A stretch of 64,000 bases of DNA. Origin: Streptomyces sp. A3M-1-3 (lineage in GTDB: Bacteria > Actinomycetota > Actinomycetes > Streptomycetales > Streptomycetaceae). The stretch is taken from positions 1-64,000 of the forward strand of contig NZ_JANAVP010000035.1 in the NCBI RefSeq assembly GCF_024213665.1. The letters are read 5' to 3'. Shown in pieces: positions 17,861 through 28,200 of this stretch (its first letter is position 1; each line of letters starts with the position of its first letter). The translations under genes were made by a program, and so were the position numbers. The notes under the pieces are model-generated. The model ran no database searches and was not told the origin of the DNA. It saw nothing but the letters and a program-made list of their open reading frames with translations.

Positions 17861-18439
17861 ATGAGCGAGCAGATGAGGCGGGGCGAGGCTCCGGCCACGG
17901 TCGAGCAGGTCGCCGCGGCGATGGCCGCGCTGGGGCTGTACGGCGGGGAGAACACCCCGGAGGAGCACGCGGAGGAGGCGGCCCGGCTCGGCGGGGCGGA
18001 CGCGTACCGGGTGCGGATGGTCAACGCGTTGCTCGGCGTGGTCCAGGCCGAGGCGGCGATGGCCGACGGGGTGAAGCTGGACGAAGAGGCCCACCACGCG
18101 GCGTGGGAGGAACAGCTCAAGGCCGCCGGGGCCGGGCTGGACGACCCGGGGCGGCGGCTGGAGTTCATCCGCTGGCAGGTCCTGCGGGCCGGCACCCCGC
18201 TGAGGCTGATGGCGCAGAACCGGGAGGTCGGGCCGATCCCGCTGGCCGCCGCGCACGCTGCGACCGGGCTGCACCTGCTGCTCGGCGTGATCGCCGCCAG
18301 CCAGGATGCCGTTGCCACCGGCGATGTGGAGACCCTGGCCGCGCAAGCCGGACAGCTGGAGGCGGCCCGCGAGGCGCTACAGAACGCGATGGACAACACC
18401 GACGTGCTGCTGAACATGCTCAAGTCGGTGGGCCTGTAG
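17861..18439 (+). CDS. Hypothetical protein
   Basis: A 192-residue soluble, helix-rich protein beginning MSEQMRRGEAPATVEQVAAAMAALGLYGG. It has no signal peptide, membrane helix or catalytic motif I recognise. The C-terminal half is a long amphipathic helix region (EAAREALQNAMDNTDVLLNMLKSVGL). There is no clear ribosome binding site; a TAG-containing -10-like element just upstream of ATG would fit a leaderless message. A strong hairpin follows its stop. It is the first gene of the accessory segment. Confidence 0.75.
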   Translation: MSEQMRRGEAPATVEQVAAAMAALGLYGGENTPEEHAEEAARLGGADAYRVRMVNALLGVVQAEAAMADGVKLDEEAHHAAWEEQLKAAGAGLDDPGRRLEFIRWQVLRAGTPLRLMAQNREVGPIPLAAAHAATGLHLLLGVIAASQDAVATGDVETLAAQAGQLEAAREALQNAMDNTDVLLNMLKSVGL

Positions 18440-18465
18440 GACCGTTGAGGCTCTACGCTGAGCGG

Positions 18466-18504
18466 AGCCGTCCCGGTGGCCTCCCCCGTGCCACCGGGAC
18501 GGCT
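18466..18504 (+). terminator. Strong stem-loop terminator
   Basis: A perfect 15-base-pair stem (18466-18480 with 18490-18504) around a nine-base loop lies 26 bases after the stop of the 192-residue hypothetical gene. There is no long T tail, as is usual in Streptomyces. Confidence 0.8.
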
Positions 18505-18615
18505 TTCGTAGGGGGCCAGCTGAGATACGGCCGAAATCCCGCGTTCGGGTATGGGCGTCCGTGGCGCTGGCTAGCGTGATCGTCGTCTGTCTGCTGTACG
18601 ACGAGAGGACCGCTG

Positions 18616-19377
18616 GTGCCCGAACTGCCCACCCCGACGCGGCTGTCACCGATCCGCGATGACCATGCCTGGCACTTCCCGGACATCAACGGCCACCGCA
18701 CGCACGTGCGGCTGCGGGTGTGGCCGACCAAGGAGGGTGGGCATCTGGTCGTCGCCACCGACCTGGAGTTGGGCGCCGGACTGATCAACGTGGCCGAAAG
18801 CCTGGTGCGGGCCTGCGTGCGGGAATTTGGCCCTTCGGTGACGGTGGTGCGGCACTTCACCCCGTACACGATGAGCGCGTTCGAGCGCGACTCGTTCGAT
18901 GTCCTGACGCCTCTGGACGAGAAGGGCATCGCCCGGCCGAAGCGGTGCACCGAGGAGATCCTGAAGCTGCTCGGAGCGAGTGTCGTGGGCTTTCCCGGGG
19001 ATGCTCCGCCCGGCCCGGCCGATGCCGAGGCCCCGGTGGTGGGACCGCAGAGCGTCCACCTGGCGCGGCTGGTGGCGGCCTCTCTGCGGCTGACCCAGAC
19101 CCGCGTCACCGAGCGGCGGCCCAACGGCTACCCGACGAAGAACGGCCCGGTGGCTGAGCCGGACCTCGATGCGATCAGCCAGCTCCGCCTGACCGCCCCA
19201 GTGCTCAACCACCTCTCGCACTTCGTCGGCGGCATCGTCGCCGACCGGGACGGGACGGCGGCCGGCGCGAAGCGGGAGAAGAAGCTGGCCAGGGTCGTCG
19301 AGGCGCTCCAGAAGCAGGCGTGGGCGCTGACGGAGCTGTGCGACGAGCTGGTGAACGAGGAGCGCGAGCAGAGCTGA
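18616..19377 (+). CDS. Hypothetical protein
   Basis: A 253-residue soluble protein starting at GTG (MPELPTPTRLSPIRDDHAWHF). The first half reads like a mixed alpha/beta domain (THVRLRVWPTKEGGHLVVATDLELGAG), and the C-terminus is a charged helix ending LCDELVNEEREQS. I do not recognise the family. It lies between the strong terminator upstream and a convergent CoiA-like pseudogene whose end is 12 bases away. Confidence 0.7.
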   Translation: MPELPTPTRLSPIRDDHAWHFPDINGHRTHVRLRVWPTKEGGHLVVATDLELGAGLINVAESLVRACVREFGPSVTVVRHFTPYTMSAFERDSFDVLTPLDEKGIARPKRCTEEILKLLGASVVGFPGDAPPGPADAEAPVVGPQSVHLARLVAASLRLTQTRVTERRPNGYPTKNGPVAEPDLDAISQLRLTAPVLNHLSHFVGGIVADRDGTAAGAKREKKLARVVEALQKQAWALTELCDELVNEEREQS

Positions 19378-19388
19378 CCGGGCCCTGC

Positions 19389-20392
19389 TCAGCACAGGAT
19401 GTGCCGCCCGTAGCGCACCAGGGGCTCGGCGAGCGGACGGTGGCAGATCTCGCAGACCGGCTCCCCGCTCGCTGGCCGGGGCACCGGCCGCACGGGCGGC
19501 AGCGGAGTGGGCACCCAGGGGCGCCGGGCCTGGCGGGTGGCGGCTTCGCGCCGCCACCGCACGGCCTGTTCGTGATCACGCTGGGCTTGGTTGGCGTCCC
19601 GCCGTACGCGGGCGGCCTGTTCGGCCAGGCGCTCGGTCATCGCGGGCGGGAACGTCACGCCGTCGGCGTCCAGGCCGAGGTCGGCGAGCGGGAAGCGTTC
19701 ACGGACAACCGGGTCGCCGGCGCACGGCGGGTGGTGCGGCCCGAACAGGCGCAGGTCCTTCGTCCACCACTGCGGGCAGCGCTCGTGGGGCTCCCCGAGT
19801 CGGGCCTCGGCTGTTTCGTCGCGGTGGTAGAGCGTCCAGGCCGGGGTGCCTTCGGCGAACAGGACGTGCGGGATGCGGGTGTCCGGGCGCATGAACCACA
19901 CGTCCCGCACGCCGGCGGCGGCGTAGTCGCGGTGCCGGGCCTGCCACAGTTCGTCGGTGATCAGCTCGCGCTGGGCTTCCAGCGCCAGGCGGGCGCCGTC
20001 GTCGAGGACGACGTGGACGTCCGCGCGCCGGTCGCGGTGCTCGGTCCACTGCTCCAGTCGCACCCGGGTGACGTTGGACAGGGTGGCCGCCCAGCGGGCG
20101 AGCCGGTGCTTGGCGTTGATGTGCCAGACCGTCTCGCGGTTGTGCCCGCCGGGCGGGGCGGTTCCGGCCGGGTGCGCGAAGTGCGGCCGGACAAGGCCGC
20201 CGATCCGGCCGCGGGCCAGCAGCGGCACTTCGTGGCCACCGGCGCGTCGACGCCGCGCCAGCAGTAGAAGCACACCACCGTCTCCCGCCGCCCGTAGCCG
20301 AGCGCCCGCCACTGTTCCAGGGGGCGGTCGCCAATGTGGACTTCGGTCTGCGTCTCCAGGTCGAACCCGACCACCAGCAGGTCGTCCAGCAC
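19389..20392 (-). pseudogene. CoiA-like nuclease-domain protein, frameshifted
   Basis: The intact gene would encode about 334 residues. The N-terminal part (VLDDLLVVGFDLETQTEVHIGD, a GTG start with GAGAGGAG upstream) and the main part (GHEVPLLARGRIGGLVRPHFAHPAG onward) are in different frames. A missing C in a C run near 20241 would restore one continuous protein. The body resembles competence protein CoiA: a Cys-containing zinc-like N-terminus (CFYCWRG), a HFAH segment, AKHRLARWA, and a nuclease-like region (LALEAQRELITDELWQARHRDYAAAGVRDVWF). A C-terminal zinc ribbon (CEICHRPL, ending GRHILC) is also present. In Streptomyces such proteins are not known to act in transformation. Confidence 0.7.
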
Positions 20393-20524
20393 CGGACACT
20401 CCTCTCAACTCACCCGAATCGTGTACGCAGAGCATCGCAACGGGCACTGACAGTCCCCTCCCCTCAAGTCCGCACAGCAGAACCGAATTCGGGCGGATGC
20501 TCGACCGTGGCGGCTCGGCCGCAA

Positions 20525-20557
20525 CTGCCGCAGTAAATGCCGGATTTACTGCGGCAG
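20525..20557. repeat. Perfect 14-bp inverted repeat upstream of the recombinase
   Basis: Arms ctgccgcagtaaat (20525-20538) and atttactgcggcag (20544-20557) are perfect reverse complements separated by gccgg. The right arm is part of a 19-base sequence repeated exactly 100 bases downstream. Its position in the 284-base gap between the CoiA-like gene and the recombinase start suggests an operator or a recombinase binding or core site. Confidence 0.8.
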
Positions 20558-20662
20558 AGCCGATACGGTCTCCCCGGCACCCCGCCGACGGCCTCGCATG
20601 TTCGACCGAGCATGATCACGAGCGGAGGAGGCGAGGTGTACGCATTTACTGCGGCAGAGCCG
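20544..20662. repeat. 19-bp direct repeats 100 bp apart before the recombinase
   Basis: The sequence atttactgcggcagagccg occurs at 20544-20562 and again at 20644-20662. The second copy ends just before the GGAAGGAG ribosome binding site of the recombinase. Together with the inverted arm at 20525 this makes three copies of the TTTACTGCGGCAG core, one reversed. Autoregulation or arm-type integrase binding would both explain it. Confidence 0.8.
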
Positions 20663-20676
20663 GAAGGAGTCGACGG

Positions 20677-21759
20677 GTGGCAATCGAACGGGCGACCGCG
20701 CCGGAGAACGGGGGCGCGCTGCGGGTGCCGCGCGCCCGGGTCGTGCCGCTGTCCGCCCCCGTCGTACGAAGCCGCGGTCGAGCGGTATCTCACCGGCGCT
20801 GGCATCGCGAAGTCCTCCGCACGGATCTACCGGATCTCGCTCACCACCTGGGGGTGGATGCTGCGCGGCGAGCCGGCGCCGACCGGACCGGCCCGCCGCG
20901 GCGCCAAGCCCGCACCCTTCGACCTGACGGCCATCGACGACCCCGGCCTGCCACCGGTGCTCGCCGAACTCGCGGCGGCCCGCGCGGACGAGATGGACGC
21001 AGACACCGTCAACCGCGAACTGTCCATCGCGCGCAAGGCGATCGGCTGGGGGCAGGCCCAGGGCTGGATCGAGGCCGACCCCACGATCGGCATCGAGCGC
21101 CGCCCGGCGCCGCCGGACCGCACGAAAGCACTGTCCAAGCCTCAGATCGCCGCCCTGTGGCAACTGGACGCGTCCGTGCGGGAGAAGACGTTCTGGAAGC
21201 TCCTCTACGAGAGCGCCGCACGGGCGGAGGAGATCCTGTGCCTGAACATCGAGGAACTGTTCCCCGCCGACAAACGCGGCCGTGTCGTCTCCAAGGGCGG
21301 CGCCATCGAGTGGATTCACTGGCAGTCCGGCACCGCCCAGCTCCTGCCCCGCCTCACCGCTGGCCGCACCCACGGCCCGCTCTTCCTCACCGACCGCAAA
21401 GCCCCCGCCCGCACCCCCAGCCTGGACATCTGCCCGACCGCCGGCCGAGCGAGGCTGTCCTACCGCCGCGCGGAAGAATCTTCGAGGAGAGCACCCGGCT
21501 GCTGGCCAACCCCCTCGCCAGCCCCGACGGCTTCGACGACCTGGAAGGGTGGACGCTCCACCGGCTCCGCCACAGTGCGCTGACACACGACGCCGAAGAC
21601 GGCACCTCAACGCCGATGCTGCTGGCCCGCTCCCGGCACGCCTCCGTACGGTCGTTGGAGAGGTACGCCCGGCCCAGCGTCGACGCCGTCGCCCAGCACG
21701 TCGCCGAGCGCGACCCAGCCGCCCGCCGCCCGCCGCCCGCCGCCCGCCGCCGTAGGTGA
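20677..21759 (+). pseudogene. Tyrosine recombinase (site-specific integrase), two frameshifts
   Basis: The gene begins at GTG 20677 (VAIERATAPENGGALRVPRA) with an excellent GGAAGGAG site. It changes frame near 20756-20760, where one extra C in a C5 run is needed to explain the shift, and changes back near 21474-21480, where one A is missing. Corrected, it gives about 360 residues. There is a SAM-like N-terminal DNA-binding domain (SYEAAVERYLTGAGIAKSSARIYRISL), then a catalytic domain with LLYESAARAEEILCLNIEEL (first Arg), HRLRHSALTH (His-x-x-Arg) and SVRSLERYARPS (Tyr nucleophile). All catalytic residues are present. The two indels cancel, so it is either recently inactivated or wrongly assembled. 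Confidence 0.82.
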
Positions 21760-21760
21760 A

Positions 21761-22217
21761 CCCGGGCGGTCAGGGCTTCAAAATGGCCCACCGTAGGCGC
21801 CAGGGGCGACAGCACCGGCAGTGACCTGCGCGAACGCCAACCCTATCCACAGCGCGTGCCGCCGCTTGCGCTCGCCGTCGTGCCAGTGCAGCCAGAACGG
21901 CTGCGAAGCGATCCCCACGACGTCCGCGCGTGTCCCCGATGGAGCCCTTGACCGAGGACGCGACGTCTGCGACGCGGGTTTGTACCACGCGCGGGGTCAC
22001 CGTGAGCAAAGTTCCTACGTACAGCGGGAGTTGGAGGGCACGCTTATGCCATTGCGCGTGAGTTGGTTCCCGAAAGTCCGATATTGTGACGAGAGTCACG
22101 TCGTTCTCGTGGGTTCAACTGGTCCTCTATGGGGCTCTCTGGGATCGTATTTGATCTTTTCTCTCTGGATACCTTCCGGTCACCTGATCACACTGATCAG
22201 GAGATACGGAGTCCACA
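21761..22217. other. Intergenic stretch with a possible gene remnant
   Basis: 457 bases without a complete gene. On the minus strand at about 21778-21915 a frame reads like the C-terminus of a small membrane protein (HALWIGLAFAQVTAGAVAPGAYGGPF then stop), but no start or upstream part is present. The right half (22080-22210) is AT-richer than its surroundings and should hold the RHS promoter. Confidence 0.4.
22183..22201. promoter_or_regulatory. 8-bp perfect inverted repeat before the RHS gene
   Basis: cctgatca and tgatcagg are separated by cac, ending 16 bases before the ATG and just ahead of the GGAG ribosome binding site of the RHS gene. It could be an operator that blocks transcription or, as RNA, a small hairpin that limits translation. 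Only the symmetry supports it. Confidence 0.4.
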
Positions 22218-25200
22218 ATGGGCAGGCATTGGCTCACTTCAGCAGGGCGTGGGCAGCCACGTTCTCTGGGGAGACGTCGCAGCCGCAGTGCTGTCTTCAC
22301 CGGTCGTCAAGTGCGGCGGTTGGCTACCTCTTTGGCCATTTTGCTTGCCGCTGAGACGGCGGTGACGGTAGCGACCACCGGACAGGCGGTGGCCTTGCAG
22401 TCGCAGGCGCCGGTTGCCCAGACGCCGCCGCCTTCCGGGCCGGCGCAGGCCGCGGATGAGGCGTCGGCACGGCTGATGGCCCAGTTGCAGGACCGGCGCA
22501 TCGAGATCCTGGACGCCCGCACGGAGGACACCACCAGCTGGGCGAACCCGAACGGGACCGTGACGGTGGAGTCTTTCACCGGGCCAATCCGGGTGAAGGA
22601 TGCCCAAGACAACTGGCAGCCGGTAGATGTGACGCTTGCCGAAGTGGACGGCAAGGTGGCGCCGAAGGCCGCCGCTGCGGAGATCGCCTTCTCCGCCGGA
22701 GGCAGCAACACGCCGCTGGCGCAGGTCACCCGGGGGGAGAAGACCCTGGGCGTGGCCTGGGCTGGCACGCTGCCCAAGCCGGTGCTCAACGCCAACACCG
22801 CCACCTACCGGGACGCGGTTCCCGGTGGCGATGTGGTTGTCACGGCGCTGCCGGAAGGTTTCTCCCACTCGGTGGTGCTGCGCGAGAGGCCGAGCGGGCC
22901 GGTGGAGTTCCGCCTGCCGGTGGCGGCCGAGGGGCTAACCCTCGAGGAGACGGCCGATGAGCGGCTGTACTGGGAGGACTCCAAGGGCAAGCAGGTCGCT
23001 GCCGCTCCGCCGCCGCTGATGTGGGGCGCCGCTGAGGATGCGAAGTCCCAGGAGCCGGAGCACACCGCGAACGTCAACGCCACGGTCGAGACGGCCGCAA
23101 ACGGCGGACAGACGCTGGTGCTCAAGCCGAGTGAGCAGTTCCTGTCCGATCCGGATGTCACGTATCCGGTGGTGGTCGACCCGACAAACACGCTGGCGGG
23201 GCCGACCACGGACACCTGGATCCAGTACGACGCCTACCCGACCAGCCAGCGCGGGTCGACGGAGCTGAAGGCCGGCACCTACGACGGGGTGCAGAAGGCC
23301 CGGTCGTTCCTGAAGTTCGATGTGGCGAAGTACTCGGGCAAGAAGATCGTCGACACCGATCTGCGGCTGTACTCGTACTACTCCTCCACCTGCTCCACCA
23401 CCGGCTCAGGCGTGCAGGTGCGGCGGATCACCTCGGACTGGGACTCGTCGGCGATCTCCTGGTCCGCGCAGCCCTCGACGACCACCACCGATGCGGTGAC
23501 CTCGACCGCTGCCAAGGGCTACAACTCTTCGTGCCCGGCGGGCCATGTCTCCTGGGATGTGGATGCGGTCGTACAGGCATGGGCGGACGGTCAGCCGAAC
23601 TACGGCATCCGTATGGCCGCGGTCGATGAGACCGATGTGCTCACCTGGCGGCGCTTCCGGTCGGCGAACTACGTCGACGGGTCACACAACCCCGACATCG
23701 AGCCGTCGCTGACGGTTACCTACAACTCCTACCCAGCCTTGCCTATCTCGCCGGCGATCTCCCCGAGCGTGGTGAACGCCTACAACGGCAAGCGGTACGT
23801 CACCTCGCTGACGCCGCAGCTGTCGGCGAAGATCAGCGACGCGGACGGGGGGACGGTCAAGGCCGAGTTCGAAGTCACCCCGGACCCGGTTTATAACGAC
23901 ACCACCTACACCTACACTGGCACCACCATCGGCATGGCCTCCGGATCGACCGCCTCGCTCACGATCCCCTCTGCGAACGCCTTCCCAGCGGGCTCGCACC
24001 TGCGCTATCGGGTCCGCGGCTACGACGGGTCGCTGTACGGGTCGTGGACCGGCTACTCCATCTTCGTCCTCAACACCGGTAAGCCCGCGGCTCCAAGCAT
24101 CACCTGCACCCCGTACACAAAGGAGACCTGGACGGCCAAGGCGACCGATGGTGCGCAGTGCACCCTCGACACCACCTCCAGCGACGGGCAGGGCTACTAC
24201 TGGGGCCTGAACGACCCCAATACTCCCAACCGGATCGACGACACGGCCGATGGCAACGGCGGCGATCCGAAGACCGTGACCGTCAAGCCGGACAACGGCT
24301 GGCACACGCTGTATGCCAAGACCGTTGACTCCGGTGGCAGCCTGTCCACCACGACGACTGAGTACAAGTTCGGCGTGGGGGCGGACGGCGCCGCAATACT
24401 CACACCGGGCGATGGTGAGCGCCCTGCACGGCGCGTGGCACTCTCTGCCACCGGCAGGACCAGCTACACCGGGGTGACCTACCAGTACCGGCGCGGCGAG
24501 ACCGACTCCTGGCACACCGTGCCGCTGGCCGACGTGACCAAGAACTCCGACGGCTCCGCCATCACCTCTTGGCCGCTCGCAGCCCCTAACGGTGCTCCGC
24601 CTGCGCTCTCCTGGAACATCACCGGCACGTTTGCCGAGGACGGCCCCATCGACGTGCGGGCTGCGTTCACCGATGGCACCAGCACCGGCTACTCTCAGCT
24701 GGTCACCGTTACCGTCGACCGGAACGCTGGCGATGCTCCCGCGCAACCGTTGGGTCCCGGCGAAGTGAACATGCTGACCGGAGACTTCACCCTCTCCGAA
24801 ACAGATGCATCAGCATTCGGGCTGAGCGTCGAACGCAGCACGTCTTCACGTCGCGCCACCTCAGATGAGGACATGGAGGGCCAGGCGGCCATCTACGGTC
24901 CCGACTGGATCTCCGGTATCACGGCTGACGTGAGCGGATCTGACTGGAGCAGCATTCGGCAAACCTCCTCCACGTCAGTGGAAGTGGTTGACTCTAGCGG
25001 GAATCAGGTCGGGTTCACTGCCACCAGCGCGGGCGGCTGGCAGCCGGAGCCCGGTGACGAGTCTCTGACACTGACCGGCTCGCTGACCAGTTCCTTCACT
25101 TTGAAGAACACGCACGGCACGACCACGACCTTCGCGAAGGTCGATCCTGCCGCCACCACCTGGCAGGCCTCTACGACGTATCTGCCAACGTCCAACTCAT

Positions 25201-28200
25201 CCACCACGGTCGTATCGGAAAAGGTGGTCTCCGGTAGCGAGACCCTCGCTCGTCCGAAGCATGTGATCGCACCGACCTCCGCGGTGTCCTCCGAGACGTG
25301 TGTGACGACTCCGTCGACCAAGGGCTGCCGGCTGCTGCAGTTCCTCTACGCCACTTCCACCACCGCGACCGACAGCACCTTTGGTGACTACGCCGGTCAG
25401 GTGAAGGAAATCCGGTTGTGGTCGACCGAGGCGGCTGCGTCGGCGGCGACCGCCAAGGCAGTACAGACATATCTCTACGACAGTGCCGGACGGCTGCGCC
25501 AGACGTGGAATCCGCAGATCAGCCCATCGCTGAAGACCGAATACAGCTACGACAGCGCCGGCCGGGTCAACACGCTCACCCCGGCGGGCGAGCTGCCGTG
25601 GACCCTCACCTACGGCAAGGCCGGCAACGCTGCCACCGCCGCTGAAGGCATGCTCCTCAAAGCCTCCCGACCCGGGCTAAGACAGGGCAGCACTGATGTC
25701 ACCGAGGGCACTGCAGCTACCTCGCTCGTCTACGACGTTCCGCTCAGCGGGACCACGGCGCCCAACGCCATGGGTACGGCGGATATCGCTGCCTGGGGCC
25801 AGAGCGACGTGCCGGTTGATGCTACCGCCGTATTTCCTGCCGACGCCGTGCCGGCCTCGCACGACGGCCGTACCCTGGCCGCCGACGCCTACAAGCGCGC
25901 GTTGATCAGCTACGTCGATTCATCCGGGCGCGAGGTCAACACCGCAGCGCCCGGAGGCCACATCACCACGACCGAGTACGACCGCTTCGGCAACGCGGTG
26001 CGCGAGCTGACCGCGGGCAACCGCAAGCTGGCCCTGGCCACCAGCGGAGACAGCCTGGACAAGCTCACCCGCCTCGGCATCAATAACGCATCCACCGCTG
26101 AACGAGCTCAGCTACTGTCCACGAGCCATATCTTCAGCAGCGACAGCGATCGGGAACTGGAGGAGTACGGGCCGCTGCACTTGACGACCCTCACCACCGT
26201 ACTCAAGGCCGGCACCGGCGGCACCGATGTGCCGGCCGGCACCGAAGTGGCGGCCCGGGAGCACACCGTCACCGCCTACGACGAGGGTCGGCCCACCGAC
26301 GGCACGGCGAAGGTCAGCGACATGCCGACGACCGTCACCGGGGGCACACACGTGGACGGCTATCCGTCCGACGCGGACGCTCAAGCCACGAAAACCACTT
26401 ACGACTGGTCCAAGGGCCTGCCCACCAGCACGATCGATGATGCGGGCGGGCTGAACGTCACCAAGACGACGTCCTATGACGCCCACGGCCGTGTCATCAA
26501 GACCACCCTGCCCAAGTCGGACGCCACGGACGCCGGCGCCACGGTGACCACCTACTGGTCGTCGAGCGGTACCGGCGCCTGCAACGGGCGTCCAGAGTGG
26601 GCCGACCTGGTCTGCTCCACCGGGCCAGCCGGGGCTATCACCGGCGGTGGCTCCAACCCCACCCAACTGCCCACCAAGGCAGTCGAGTACGGCTGGTGGG
26701 GACAGCCGACCACGGTGACGGAGACCGCCAACAGCATCACCCGCACCAGCACCATGACCACCGATAACGCGGGCCGGATGACCAAGGTCGTCATGGCCGG
26801 CGGGGTGGGCACCACGGTGCCCGACTCCACCACCACCTACGACCCCAATACCGGTCGCGTGGCCACGATGTCGGCAAACGGTCAGACCATCACCACGGCA
26901 TTCGACAAACTCGGCCGTCAAGTCAGCTACAACGACGGCGCAGGCAACACCACCACCGAGTACGACCTGCTCGACCGTACGGTCAAGGCCACCGACTCAG
27001 CGCCCTCCACCACCACCATCACCTACGACCTCACCAAGGACCCCCGCGGCCTGCCCACCTCCCTGACCGACTCGGTAGCCGGAACCTTCACCGCCACCTA
27101 CGGCCCCGAGGGAGAGCTCACCACCGAGCAGTTGCCCGGCGGCCACACCCTCAACATCAGCTACAACGAGGTGGGCGACGACACCTCGCGGATCTACACC
27201 CGCGACAGCGACAACGCCGTCCTCCTCGCCGACAGCGTGGACTACTCCATGCACGGCCGCATCGTCCACCACACCGGAACCAGCGGGGACACAACAGAGC
27301 AGGAATACACCTACGACAAGCTCGGCCGGCTCACCCGCACCGACGACACCGCGGCAGACGGCACCTGCACCCGCCGCGGGTACACCTTCGACAACAACAC
27401 CAACCGCACGACCCTAGCCACCAGCACCAGCGCTCCCGGCTCGGCCTGCACTGACACCGGCGCCACAACCGTCAATAGCACCTATGACAGCGCCGATCGG
27501 CTCATCGCCACCGGCGTCAGCTACGACGCCTTCGGCCGAACCAGCACCCAGGCCAGCGGCGCCACCATCGGCTACTACGCCAACGACCTGGCCCGCCGAC
27601 AGACCACGGGCACCCAGCGCCAGACCTGGGACCTCGACGCCGCAGGACGCCTTGCCTCCTGGACCACAGAGACCCAAGGCACCGACGGCACCTGGAGCCA
27701 GACCGGACACAAGACCAACCACTACGGCTCCGAGAACGACAGCCCCTCCTGGATCGTGGAGGACTCCAGCAGCACCATCGCCCGCAACGTCCAAGGACTG
27801 ACGGGCAACCTCGAAGCGATCACCTCGGCATCCGGTGACACCGTCCTTGAGCTCACCACCATCCACGGTGACGTCGGTGTGCAACTCCCACTCGACACGA
27901 CCAAGAGCCCTACGGTCCTGCGTCAGGACGAGTACGGCAACCCCGTACCCGGCAGCACCACCGCCCGCTACGGATGGCTCGGCGGCAAGCAGCGCTCCAG
28001 CGAAACCCCCACCGGGGCAACGCTCATGGGCGTCCGGCTCTACGACCCCGCAATCGGGCGATTCCTCTCCATTGACCCCGTGCGCGGAGGAAACGCCAAC
28101 GCGTACGACTACACAACCGCCGACCCCGTAAACAAGCTCGACCTCGACGGCAGATGGCATTACTGGCGGACCCGGTACCACCACTGGGGAAGGGCCACGC

